From Ectocarpus siliculosus (lineage: Eukaryota; Sar; Phaeophyceae; Ectocarpales; Ectocarpaceae): a stretch of DNA of 64,000 nt. Below the pieces are notes generated by a model. It did not search any database. It worked only from the letters and a program-made list of their open reading frames with translations, and had not been told where the DNA came from. The stretch is from assembly GCA_000310025.1 (NCBI GenBank), contig FN649748.1, forward strand, positions 3,027,895-3,091,894. The letters are read 5' to 3'. Shown here piece by piece: positions 29,816 through 40,700 of this stretch. Positions within the stretch are counted from its first letter, which is position 1. The number at the start of each line of letters is the position of its first letter. The position numbers and the translations under genes are program-made.

Positions 29816-31051
29816 AAGTAGTGTGGCGGGGAAAGGGGCAGACGACACTGTACGCAGGGTCGAAACGGTGCGAAGAGGCGGAGCTGCAGGAATATTAGCA
29901 TCGCCAGCAGTCGAAACTGTGAGCAGGGGCGGAGCTAATGGAATGGGCAAAAGTACACGTGCAGCAGTCGAAACCGCAGAGACAGGTGCACCAGTAGTGG
30001 GAACATGATAGGCATGTGGGGGGGCAGACGTCACAGCAGTACGCAGCGTCGAAACGGTACGCAAAGGTGGGGCGGCTAAGGCAGCAGCACCGCGAACAGT
30101 CGAAACTGTGGGTAGCGGCGGAGCTAAAGGGATGGGGGCAAACACACCTACAGCAGTCGAGACCGCAGGGACAGGCACATTAGCAGTCGAAACTGCACGT
30201 GTAGTCGAAACTACTGAAGCTAAAGCATCGGAGGCAAACGAAATGGCCTGTGTGGGCGAAACCACGGGATCAGATGCAGTAGAATCAACCGAAAGAGCTG
30301 GGGTAGACGAGGCTACTGTGGGGAGTGTACCAGAGGCAATCGAAATCGCCCGTGTAGTCGAAACTACTGGAACAGTGGTTGGTGATGCGGCGGAATCTGC
30401 AAGCGGTGATGTCACTGAAGCAGATGCACGACGGTCACGAAGCCGTTGAGCGCGAGCCGCTGCTTGTACACGATCGCTACGAGAAGAAAAAGGGGGAATC
30501 GCCGGCACTGTATAGTCGAACTGCAACGTGCTGCGAGAAGCCGAGCGACTGGACAAGCGTGGTACTACAGGGCCAGCAACATGGTCGAAACCGATGTCGG
30601 TCCCAAGAGCAGGGTGCTCAACGGTGGATGGGGCGAGAGGAAAATTCGAGTCGACATGTGGTTCACGCGGGAATTCAGAAAGCTCATCACCAGCAGCCGT
30701 CGAGACGGACTGCTGTTGTACACCCAAAGACACAGAGGCAGAAACCGAAGTTCCAGGTGTGGGTGCTGGCGGTTTGAGGACAGCACCCACGGGGTTAGCG
30801 TCGACCGAAGCCGGCGAGGCGAACCTCTCCCGAATGCGTTGAGCGCGAAGCTCTGACAAACGAGCGGCATCGGCAACAGGGTCAGCGGCACGAGCACCGT
30901 CCGAAGACAGCAGCAGTTGTGTGGTCTGACGACCAGCTGCTGGGGACCCGAAGGTCGCTACACGGGGCGATGACACTGGCGAACGCGAACGTTCCGAATG
31001 CTCAGGACTCGCCGAAGCAGAGTCTGATGAGCCGACGCTAGGTTGAGACAT
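29777..31051 (-). CDS. Low-complexity 5' ORF of the retrotransposon
   Basis: The start is set at ATG 31051-31049 (MSQPSVGSSDSASAS), the first ATG after the primer-binding site. An in-frame open stretch reaches into the LTR but is unlikely to be translated. About 424 residues, rich in Ser, Thr, Ala, Val and Pro with a recurring VSTxR/VSTA pattern. One Arg/Ala-rich motif recurs (ARLSELRAQRIRERF, AARAQRLRDRRAS). No known domain. It may be a matrix-like Gag N-terminus, separated from the rest by a frame change near 29815. Confidence 0.65.
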   Translation of the reverse strand: MSQPSVGSSDSASASPEHSERSRSPVSSPRVATFGSPAAGRQTTQLLLSSDGARAADPVADAARLSELRAQRIRERFASPASVDANPVGAVLKPPAPTPGTSVSASVSLGVQQQSVSTAAGDELSEFPREPHVDSNFPLAPSTVEHPALGTDIGFDHVAGPVVPRLSSRSASRSTLQFDYTVPAIPPFSSRSDRVQAAARAQRLRDRRASASVTSPLADSAASPTTVPVVSTTRAISIASGTLPTVASSTPALSVDSTASDPVVSPTQAISFASDALASVVSTTRAVSTANVPVPAVSTAVGVFAPIPLAPPLPTVSTVRGAAALAAPPLRTVSTLRTAVTSAPPHAYHVPTTGAPVSAVSTAARVLLPIPLAPPLLTVSTAGDANIPAAPPLRTVSTLRTVSSAPFPATLLPHRTLCQRLRLL

Positions 31052-31170
31052 ACCGATAAGCGAGGCAAAGCTAAGCTGTGGTTGGGGCGAAAGCGCAAAA
31101 AACTGCAGCAGCAGTCTAAAGCACCAAACCGCGCCAAGACACAACCAAGCCAGACAACACCGTACGAATA

Positions 31171-31184
31171 AGCCGACAACGCCA
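31171..31184 (-). promoter_or_regulatory. Putative primer-binding site
   Basis: Two bases downstream of the 5' LTR the minus strand reads TGGCGTTGTCGGCT. TGG pairs with the CCA end of a tRNA. I cannot assign the tRNA by eye; it does not look like the common initiator-Met site. Confidence 0.6.
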
Positions 31185-31186
31185 AG

Positions 31187-31454
31187 TGTAGTGGTATGCA
31201 CGCGTGATGAGGTCTGGTTGACCCGTGAAGAAGAACTCACTTGTTGTTACTCTTGTAGAACAGCAGCAGCAGTAGCTGTTGCCTTGGGTATCGGTAGGAA
31301 TGACACCAAGGGGCACAGGATCCTCTGCACAAGCAGGGGCTACTAGATCATGTCCCCTACTTTTTATCCTTCCGCGGAGAGTTACATCTCTCCGCGCCTT
31401 CTAGAAGGAACCAAGCTCTTCTATGTTCCGTCTACACATCTGAATCCTATAACA
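31187..31454 (-). repeat. 5' LTR
   Basis: 268 bp, indistinguishable from 17969-18236 and followed by TATG (31455-31458). It would carry the promoter and the RNA start for the minus-strand element. Confidence 0.95.
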
Positions 31455-31548
31455 TATGGTCGTGCCCAACGTATAGTAGTCGTCGATGACACCGCTGAGC
31501 TCTGGGTGACCCGGTGGGTAACCTACACTATTTGACAAATAGAATAAG

Positions 31549-32489
31549 CTTCCATGGAAGTCGATTTCGACTTCCATGACAGTGGTTCACTGCTTCCATG
31601 GAAGTGGTTACCCCTTCCATGGAAGTCACTTTTACTTCCATGCAAGTCAATATCGGCTCCATGGAAGTTAGTTGGCTTCCATGGAAGTCAATTTCACTTC
31701 CATGGAATCTGTTCGTCTGTTTCAGGTTCCAGCTTCCGCGATGCTTCCATGGAAGCGGTTAACAACTTGAAGTTAATCCGCTTCCATGGAAGCAGCCGAT
31801 GGAAGTTTCATTTCGGACGTCCACGGACGCGCGACGAGCTTCCATGGAAGTGCTGCTTTCGTGGAAGCTCGTCGCTTGACAGAGTCTCTGCTACTTCCAT
31901 GGAAGCACGAAAAATCCCATAAAAGCAACTTCCATGGAAGGAAGTGGGTGACAGAGGTCGACACCGACTTCCGTGAAAGCACCGAAAATTCCATGAAAGC
32001 AACTTTCACCGAAGCGTCTGGACATGTGGTCATTCCAGCTTCCCTACCCTAACCCTAACCCTAAACAAACCCAAAGCAACACCTCGGAATAAGCGTCTGG
32101 ACATACATACAGACAGCCATTCCAGCTTCCCTACCCTAATCCTAACCCTAACCCTAACCCCGATAAGACCGTGGAAGCTAACCCGAGGCTAATACTAAAC
32201 TTCCATGGAAGCTGCCCTAAACCTCTTTTGAATAGCTGCCATGGAAGCCTAAGGTTTTACTTCCATGGAAGCTATTCCACTTCCAAGGGGCTTTCGTGGG
32301 ACTTCCGTGGAAGTTAACTTCCATGGAAGTGGCATATCCATATTTTCATATCTTCAGTTCCATGGAAGTGAATATCGCTTCCATGGAAGCTACACGTTTT
32401 GCGCTTCCATAGTATCGCTTCCATGGAAGTGTCGTTTCGCGCTTCCGCGAAACGTAGCTTACATGGAACTGGGATCACTTCCATGGAAG
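31549..32489. repeat. Array of 12 bp palindrome CTTCCATGGAAG
   Basis: I count 15 exact copies, at 31549, 31593, 31614, 31676, 31744, 31781, 31839, 31893, 31929, 32200, 32260, 32318, 32378, 32418 and 32478. About ten one- or two-base variants lie between them (CTTCCGTGGAAG, CTCCATGGAAG and similar). Spacing is irregular, 21-68 bp within each block, and the DNA between copies is not itself repeated. A gap at 31941-32199 holds the telomere-like repeats. The array begins about 95 bp beyond the retrotransposon. Confidence 0.9.
32018..32160. repeat. Interstitial telomere-type (CCCTAA)n, duplicated unit
   Basis: A unit GCGTCTGGACAT...CATTCCAGCTTCCCTA followed by CCCTAACCCTAACCCTAA occurs at about 32018-32066, and again at about 32091-32160 with CCCTAATCCTAACCCTAACC. 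Both read CCCTAA on the plus strand. They lie between the two halves of the palindrome array. Confidence 0.85.
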
Positions 32490-32592
32490 CGGTACACATT
32501 TGGAATATAGTGTGGGAGATCGGACCCGGTTGTGGTCTCCAAGGGCTGGACGGATGTGGTATAAATAGTCGAAACGCCCATCACCCAATGTT

Positions 32593-34300
32593 TCATTGTG
32601 TGAGCATGTTTGTTTTGTGCTGTTGCAGCACTCGTGAGATGGCCATCGCTTCTTCCGTGAGTTTTTTCGCCTGACCTGCAAATCCATCGCTGAAACTGAA
32701 CGGTATGATAACTCTATCGACTGGGGCAGATGTACAGTAGTCCCGAGGGATTTTGGTATCCGTGACACCGCCGAATTGTGAGTGGTGTAATGACGTGCGG
32801 TACTTGTCTTGGTTGTCTTGGTTATGTACGTGAAAGGTGAGTCGTTGATCCTCGACGCAGCTCAATACGTCGATGAGGAATTCGTTCACCAAAGGGCCAA
32901 GGACCAAGTTGTTGAAATCAGAGTTTCCCGTACCAACAACTGTGCTACTGTGATTATATTCATTCCCAGTTGTGCTTTTCATGGCAACGTGCACCCGGAT
33001 GCCCTGCCTTGTGGGAAAAGCAATGGGAACGTGAACGGCAAAGAATCCTTGTCGTAAGCGGAGATGACGTTTTCCTGGCCGGTTAGTGTCCTGGTCATTG
33101 CTGCTCTGCCACGTGGCATGACCCCTTTAGCGCGTGTGTCGACGGCCATTATTTCCGCAGAAGGAGAATCAGGTGACGAAAACGCCAAGGAGTTAGATAT
33201 CGTTCTGGGTCGAGGCCTAAGGCGACAGGCGAAAAAAAAGAAGAGTACATTTTTCGAATTTTGGCGATTGAGTGTTTTCTTTTCAGATAAACGTATTGCA
33301 ATGCATATATTTAATTATTTCTGATGCTACTGCCATCATTGTGTCACCATGCTAGTTTTTTTCTGAGGAAGGAAATGAAACAGATGTTATTGACACATAT
33401 GTACAATTGTTTGGTATCAATAGAAAGGAAAATATGTAACTGTGTTCGTTTCACACCGCACGCACCGGTTGCTCATTGCAGCTGTAAGGCGGCCAATATA
33501 CGGCGAAACCTGTTGTAAAGCCGTGTCCATATCTTGGTCATCATAGCTTCATCGAGTTCACCGTAGCCGTAGTTGGGATCGTGCAGTAGCCTTTGAACGT
33601 TAGAATGCGAGCTTCCCTCAGAGGTAAGTCCTGCAATTTATTCGGGGATGGAGAGGGCAACGTCGATAAAAATCGAGGTTAAATTTTCAATAATAATCAA
33701 CTAACGTATGTAGGTCGATCGGCGAAATGCGCGGTGTATTGACATACACACAAGACGTTGAAGATGTTTACACTGTGGACGGTAGTAGCAATGGAACGTA
33801 GAAATAAAGCACGGTACCTCACCTTCCTTGGACGGACATCAGAGATGGTCTCCAAACATCCGTTTTAGTTCTCCGTCTTTGACATTCATTGACGCGAAGT
33901 TGGAACGGCAATTGTGCGCCCGGGATTCTTGACGGAATTTTTGTGCGGATGGATGAGCGGATGCAATGTGCAGAGGTCTTGGAGAATGCGTGGTAGGCGT
34001 GGTAGTCGTGGAAGAACGTATTTATTTCCAATTTTTGCAGCATGTCTCTTTAGACTCCTTGGCGAACAGCACATGTGGCTCCACAATGTCTGCAAGGAAG
34101 GGTCAGCGCGTTCCACCGTTGTACCCATTTCGTCGCACACGCATAAAAGAGCGCTTCACGTCGCTGGGTAATGGCGGTGTTCAGACGTGATATATCTCCT
34201 CGCGAAAGCATGATGTTGTGGATCGTCGATGCAGTTCCTGGAGAACGTGGCGAACTCAAAATATCGTCCAGACGATCCCTCCTCGCCGCAAAAATATCTC
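32593..34300 (-). pseudogene. Degraded Helitron Rep/helicase-like remnant
   Basis: Fragments in several minus-strand frames follow the Helitron Rep order. They are CRHCGA (34095-34075), ESKETCCKNWK and KYVLPRLPRLPRILQDL, and an FRQESRAHNC block. Near 33060-32980 comes DKDSLPFTFPLLFPQGR, matching the PLxYPLLFPxG motif. Then come LVNEFLIDVLSCVEDQRLTF and VIIPFSFSDGFAGQ...EEAMAISRVL, matching the VDxYxxIExxRLxF and ILPSSFTGxPRY..DAMAIVR motifs. Frameshifts between blocks and the lack of the helicase part show it is dead. I saw no Helitron termini. Family assignment rests on remembered motif order. Confidence 0.6.
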
Positions 34301-37300
34301 ATCTGCGTTTCTTCTGATGGATTTGACGTTTCCTGTTGGAGGATGGTTTGGGGTGGGTGGCGCTGAGTCGTGTCCCCGTGTTCACGGCGCAGCACTATTG
34401 TTCGGTTGTAGTGCGCGTCCCCCCTTCGCATTTAGAGCCAATTTGTTCCGAGCATGATATGCACGATTTTGGTCGTTCTTGCGCAAGTCGCTGTCGTCCA
34501 TTCATTGTTTGTCCTCTTTGGTTGTTGGCATGTCCGTCCGAACAGTAGACTAATGCAATTGTAGCTCGGAAATGCCAAAGTGTAGTGTAGATGTCATTGA
34601 CAGTGGCGGTTTCGAGAACAGAGCAGAACTCTACTTTGCACGTGTTGCAGCAACGTTTCAAAGAGGTACTTATTTGTTTACCTTCAAGAAGGCGGTCTGC
34701 ATATATATATTGCTCATGATTGTTGATTCGTTGGACGAGGACACGCTTGCTTGTGATGCTATTGGCGGGGGACCCACACATAGAAGTCGCTTGCATGTCT
34801 GCTACCCACATTCAAATTCTGTTGCATGATAGATATACTTGTAGCAATGCCAAGTGGATGTAGGATTGTGTGGTACGTGGAATGTATTTCCAGGGTGTGC
34901 AAGGTACCCCTGTTGTATACTGCGTCGCCCCCTCATGGTGGTGCGTGCTCGCGTGCGTGCAGTTCATGTCTGTTCATGTCTGTTCATGTGTTCATGTGTT
35001 CATGTGTTCATGTGTTCATGTGTTCATGTGTTCATGTGTTCATGTGAGACCATGTTTTTCATGTGAAGAAGAAGTCTAACAACAAACCCAGCGCATCTTT
35101 CCTCCTTGGCGCGAGTTCGCCGAGTTGCCGACACCCTATTCAACACACGTCTTGCGACAAGCTACCCCCAGTTCGGATCATCCTAACATTGCACAACGGT
35201 ATACAGAAGCGTGGACTGCTGTGTGCGTCATAGAAAATTACAAGCTGTTTACCTTCGTTGTCGTACTCTACATACTTCGTAGTACAGTTGTAGTGTGATG
35301 GCCATCGCCCGGGTGCATGTTGCGTGGACAGCACCTGCTTGGGACAGCAGCAGCAGCAGTGCATAGACTGACATGCCTGGACGCTGTGCACGTCGACGAG
35401 TTACCATTACCTGCAGTGACAAACACATTAAAGGTCGTAATACCCGTCTGCTGCACCGCAGAGGGACGGTAAGAGGTTGTGTGTATCATACAGTCTTGCT
35501 CGTGAATCGCGTATGTGTCTGGTGTCCTTCGACGCTGTATTGTTGTTGTGCACATCACACGCTGCAAGCTACTCCTACATACTACTACAGTCCTGTGCGT
35601 TTCAGCCCCCGTGACCTGCAATGACACACCGGCAGAAGGGCACATGTTCGCTGTACAGCACTCAGTGGGAAGCTGTGTGGATCGCGAAATTACTTTTTTA
35701 ACATCAACACAGACCTCGGGTTTTGTCCACTCATTATGCAAGCACCAAGAAACACTGAAAAATTGTGTGCATAAAATCTTTCAGTATTTTTTAGTGGTGC
35801 GTCCGACGATGACATTCCTATAAATAATTACCTGATCGTTGTCGGTGACTTCTCTTCAGCCACTAAAACCACGCCAGTCTTGGACCACGCATTGAGGGGA
35901 TGAAGGGGAAATGCAACACAAGCCTTCATACTCTTACAGATTTAACGATCCATTAATGGATGGGGTACCGTGGTTCACTCTCCCTGTGACCGAAAAAGTA
36001 CGACTTGGTCTGCGCCCGCCCTGGTAATCAGATGCCGGGTCGCTGGCATCCAGTTGTCATTTCGAGTTTTACCCAGATACTTTGCTGGGTAGGTGTCGGT
36101 GATGGTGGCCATTGGTGCTATGGTGTTGATGTTGTTTTACCCGGACAATGACGTTATGATTTCCTCTATCCTAGACGTCGCTTTCTGCATAACCGACAAG
36201 GTTGGAAGCGAACCTTCACACCAACCATCCAATTCAAGCACGACAGTCCAAACTGCAGCCCAAACAAAGTACGGCGCTGGCGAAGGACATAACGTGGACA
36301 ATGCGCAAGGGCACACGCTAAAGCTGAAACACCCCGCACCACCAGGGTTCATCGCTCAAACCTCTGCGGATTATTGATCAAGGCCCTACCGCGTCACACC
36401 AAGGGTTGTTTGCACCATACTCACTCAACCGATAGGTGTTCCATCCAACCATGCTCTCCAGGTTCATTCGCGACTTTAGCAGAAAAAGATTTCTCACACT
36501 ACAGAGTATTTCCCCAATATATGCAAGCCCCGATGAAATGATAGTATATACCCTCGAACACAACAGAATACCACATCCCTCAACAGGTCCTAATTCACCA
36601 TTGAGAACACGTTCACTTCCCTATACTGCTTACGAAAGATCCCCCCTTCCATTCACAGGATTTCCACTACTGCAGCTTGTGTGTCTCAAACCATTGTCCA
36701 TCGGAGGGGGTTGAAAGTAGGTCGCCGCATTTGTTTGCAGCCCAAATAGACTCTCTTGGACACCTGGGTCACCAAAAAAACTAGTTAGCAAGACACGTAC
36801 ACCAACAGGCCAACAGTCACCAGGTGCATGGGTGAATAATACACTACTCCAGGTGTTTCGTCATTCACCATAGCATTTTCGGTATTCTTCTCCTCGAGCT
36901 ACTTCTGTGCCAACCCCCCATCCATATACCCCTCTCACATCACATGAATGATCCCTGAGGCACGCCCCCAATATCGCTCTCCCTAAACGTTTGGTTCACT
37001 CGACCTCCTCTACTCGTACCTCATTCATTGTGGAAAGCGCTCGGGCCGATACTTCGAACAGCCGAACAAAATATAGACTTGTGAATATATGGTACTTCGC
37101 TCGTCACACTCCCCACCTTACACCACGTCACGTAGTGCTCTTTTAGGGGCCTACATTTTGTCCATTGCAGAACATAATTACTCTATTGGGGCATGCAGTG
37201 ACTTGAGATAATCATCAATTCGTCTGGTTCTCCAGGAACGTGGTCCTGCACCATCTATACTACAACCCGTTTCGACTACTACTCTCAAACTCGTGCCGCC

Positions 37301-37777
37301 TACGACATTACAAACAATAATTTTTCGTACAACGCTACAATCGATTTCGTACAATGAATCAACAATCAATTTTCATACAATACAACAATTTCGTACAATG
37401 AATCAGCAAGCAATTCCTGAATGTATAGACTACCACGGGGAAGAGCCTTAGAAGCAACAACCCTTTTTGTTACACGTATAGGCCATCATGGGTAGAGAGT
37501 ATTCTTTCGGAGAAATGTTACAGCCGTTTCACTTCGCTGGCACAAAAGCTTGAGCCTTTCTGCGATACGGCAATGGCGACCCCCCACCGTGTCACACTCT
37601 CGCAGTGATTGAAACCGCCAGGGCGAAAGGTGCATAGCACCAGAAGAATGGGATTGTGACCGAACATCCAGTCAGTAAACCCATAGCCGTCCTCGAGCCA
37701 CGTAGCACCCGCTGGTATGGTCACGTTTCACGCATCTAACTCCATCGAACCTTGTTTTCCAGGTCTTGGGGGGGTGG
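34301..37777. other. No gene recognised; repeats and orphan frames
   Basis: An AT-richer stretch. It contains the minisatellite at 34974-35047. Open frames at 36093-36377 and 36436-36714 (plus) have no domain, no splice support and no repeat match that I can see. Confidence 0.45.
34974..35047. repeat. 8 bp minisatellite (TTCATGTG)n
   Basis: Nine or so head-to-tail copies of TTCATGTG. Because 8 is not a multiple of 3, it gives periodic open frames in all phases, so the frames here are not evidence of a gene. Confidence 0.9.
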
Positions 37778-40700
37778 TCAGACAACGTCGAAAGCGAGGT
37801 TATCGCCTTTGCCGGCGCTGGTAGCCACTTGCAGCACGCGCTCGAAGGACACAGTGCGGCAGCACATATTGCCAACGGAGGCAAGCTGGGCTCCCGCCGG
37901 AACAACCATTGCCCCAATCTGGAGATCGCCAGACAGGAAGGCTCCGGGGAGCATGGGCTCACCTGAATGCGGGGTTCATTGGCGAACGTCAGAAAATGGC
38001 AATCACGGTCGAGCCGTAGTGACTCCCCGGGTGGGATTCGACAAATGATACAAAAACTGCGACCGATTCTGCTACTGTTGCTGCCCTTTTTCCGGTTCTA
38101 TTCTACGCTATTGTTGTTGTTGTTTTCACCGTTAACCTGCTGCTGCCGATGTAGTGCTCGTCGTCATTCTCACAAGTACCACGATCTGAAATGCATCCTG
38201 TACGAAAGTACCTGTAGCATCGTGTTCATTTCCCTCGTTCAGACAAGATTTCTTGGCCACATCTCACCCCATCAGGGTACGCGCGAAAGAACGTGAGTAC
38301 ATCCAGAAAGAAGTTGTAGACAAAATTCACAAAACATTTTACAGACGGTTTCGAGGAATATGACAGCGAGTGTCAAGTCGGGATCGGGGTATGAACATTG
38401 AGCGCTCCTTCGAAGCATGGAGTTCGCTTCCGACTGGTCGGAAATCCAACATGACCATGCATGCAAAAGCAACGTCTAATTTCTTGCCTGGCACGTGACC
38501 CCGTGACCCTTGGTCTTCCTGCTCCCGTCCCTTGGGATCCAGGCGTTCTGCGGCCTTCGCTGGTCTGAGCCTCAGGACGCACAGGGTTGATCCTTTCGCG
38601 CGTTTCTCCCACCAGAGTGGCCGCTTTCTCAATTTCTTGCGCTCGGCGCGTCTTTGTGCCGCCGCTGCCGCTGCGGCCGCTGCCGCCTCCACCGATATCT
38701 GGGGGACAGCATCCATCGGTGACGCCTCGTCCCACCTCTAGAGGCACCGGAGGGCAGGGGTTGAATTGAAGCGTGCACAACTCTTGAAGCAGTAGGCCGT
38801 GCACCACGTCCAAAGACGGAAGCACCGCTAATTCTAATTACGACTCCGCACTATATTGGCGCTCTCTGCTGCAACATCAACATGAAACTCTTGGGTCGGA
38901 AGGTAGGGGAGGTATGCCTATCGTACTGCGCAGCCATCAAGTTCGATTCCAACGTCATTGCACCCCTCCAAAGGTACGTACATAGGGGGGCTTCACCGAG
39001 TGGGAATAGTGAGTTCGAGTGGTAGTGAGTGAATTGGTGCAAAATGGAGGAGTATTCTGCGCATGGAACCTTGTCTCACGCTTCTACAAGCCCTAGAATG
39101 TGCGATTTGCGCACTTCAGTTCAAGCAAGCCACGAAGAAGCGGTTTCTCCGTCCGCCGGGGTTATGTTCACTACCTCGGCATGAGATACAGAATGGTGAA
39201 CGGCAAACTCAATATTATGATACCTTTCATCACCGTTCACTCTAAGAGCGCCAAGGAGACTACCCTACCAGTGCCTCCCTGGATGTGACAGTTCCGTCGG
39301 TGACTCAGTGATGAAAAAGAAGAAGCGGCCAGGCAGGATGACGCCGGAGTATACAGAGGCCTACAGGAACACCTCGCTGACCTTGTAGTGTTGCTGTCGG
39401 TCCTTGCGCCTTGCCCTAGTCTGCGGGCGCGGCGCTCTCTTCGCCCGGGGGGGGCGGGCTGGAGCCTTGGGCACCTCATTTGCCTCCCAGGGGGGCGAGG
39501 GACTTGGAGAGGCTCTGCTTTTGGAGATCTGCGCTTTCGTGAGGAGTGGAGGCGACTTGCTCTTGCGGACGAGGAAGAATCGCAGGACACCACCGCTCGG
39601 AGTCCCGGAAGCGCATGTGGTAAGGGCCTTGGCGACCTTTCCGAGAAATCTTGAGAGGCGGGTACACGCGATGCACAAGGTTGGTTTGGCAATCAACAGG
39701 GGTTGGGACACGAAGGACGAGCAATGATGAGGCCAGCACACACCATATCGTTCGAGTGAACAGGAACAAGAACGGTTCATGCGGACATGTCCGGACCTGA
39801 TAGCTGTTGACGCAAAAAAACACAGAAATGAAAAGCTGGTAGACATACGCCATCCTCCTCCTCACACGAAGGTATTCTTGGCGTTTTCAACACCGTCATT
39901 GCACGTAAAGCCCCCTAGAGAAAGCGTGGCGCTCCGACGCTTTGTCCGATCGGCCAGCGGTGCACTATTCGCTTACAGTTTGGCAGGTGCACCACAAGAA
40001 TTGAATTTTACACCCGGCCATTCCCGAAACAGTTTGTTGTGGCCAGACGCCTGTTCTAGCAGAATCATGCACTATCAAACTTTTGATACCCGTGCTAGCC
40101 AAATCTTCGCCATACGCTCATAGCCGCACTCACCCAGCCCTCGATAGCCGAACCAGTGGGTACCCGTTTATGCCCACGAGAGCGTCTTGGACCCGCACGC
40201 CGTAAAAGTCCGCCAGGGACTCGGGTGCCACGCTAATGACCTGGAACATTGGTGTCACCATGTAGATGGTATTCTCCATTGTTGTTATCGACTAGGCCAT
40301 CACCAAGTGCGGTTTGTGGTGTCGCAAGCAAGACATAAACCTGAGTGCTAGCAGGAATGAAAGAAATGATTGTAGAAAATGAAGCTCGGCATCGCCATAC
40401 GTTCAGCGCACACCAACCACAACCGACGAAAAGCTCGACGTCGTGACAACCGACCTGAATCAATCCCGAGCGCCCTCGACCCTCTTCCCCTCCTATCACA
40501 TCAAGCCCAAGCTTGCCGGGAAGGCTGTCGAGAAACGCCTTTTTCCTGGCGGCGAGGACTGTGCGCTCGGCTTTGCCGCAGGGGGGTGAGAGCTCGGCGT
40601 CCGTCTTGTAGCTAAAGGCGCCCTCCAGAAGAGTTTCATTCGCCGTGAAGTACATGGAAAGGAGCATCTCGGCAAACGAGTTTCCGTACTGTAGCCAGTG

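Larger units (their letters stand above)
17969..31454 (-). mobile_element. Full-length Ty3/Gypsy LTR retrotransposon carrying NADAR
   Basis: The element is 13,486 bp, long for Ty3/Gypsy. Its LTRs are 17969-18236 and 31187-31454, each 268 bp, TG...CA, and indistinguishable by eye. A 4 bp target duplication TATG lies at 17965-17968 and 31455-31458. On the minus strand the order is 5' LTR, primer-binding site, low-complexity 5' ORF, gag with a CCHC knuckle, a single in-frame TGA, pol, a polypurine-like tract and the 3' LTR. Protease, RT, RNase H and integrase follow Ty3/Gypsy order, and a chromodomain-like segment after integrase points to the chromovirus lineage. Identical LTRs imply recent insertion. 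The pol frame is uninterrupted, but the gag 5' part shows frame changes. Confidence 0.95.

Noticed and set aside
18799-30856. Plus-strand open frames opposite the retrotransposon
   Set aside because: They mirror the GC-rich minus-strand coding frame, have no domains and contain reversed low-complexity runs.
31549-32489. CRISPR array or tRNA cluster from regularly placed palindromes
   Set aside because: The repeated unit is only 12 bp, spacing is irregular (21-68 bp), and there are no cas-like genes.
34974-35047. CRISPR-like array
   Set aside because: The repeats are head-to-tail 8-mers with no spacers, in a eukaryotic context.
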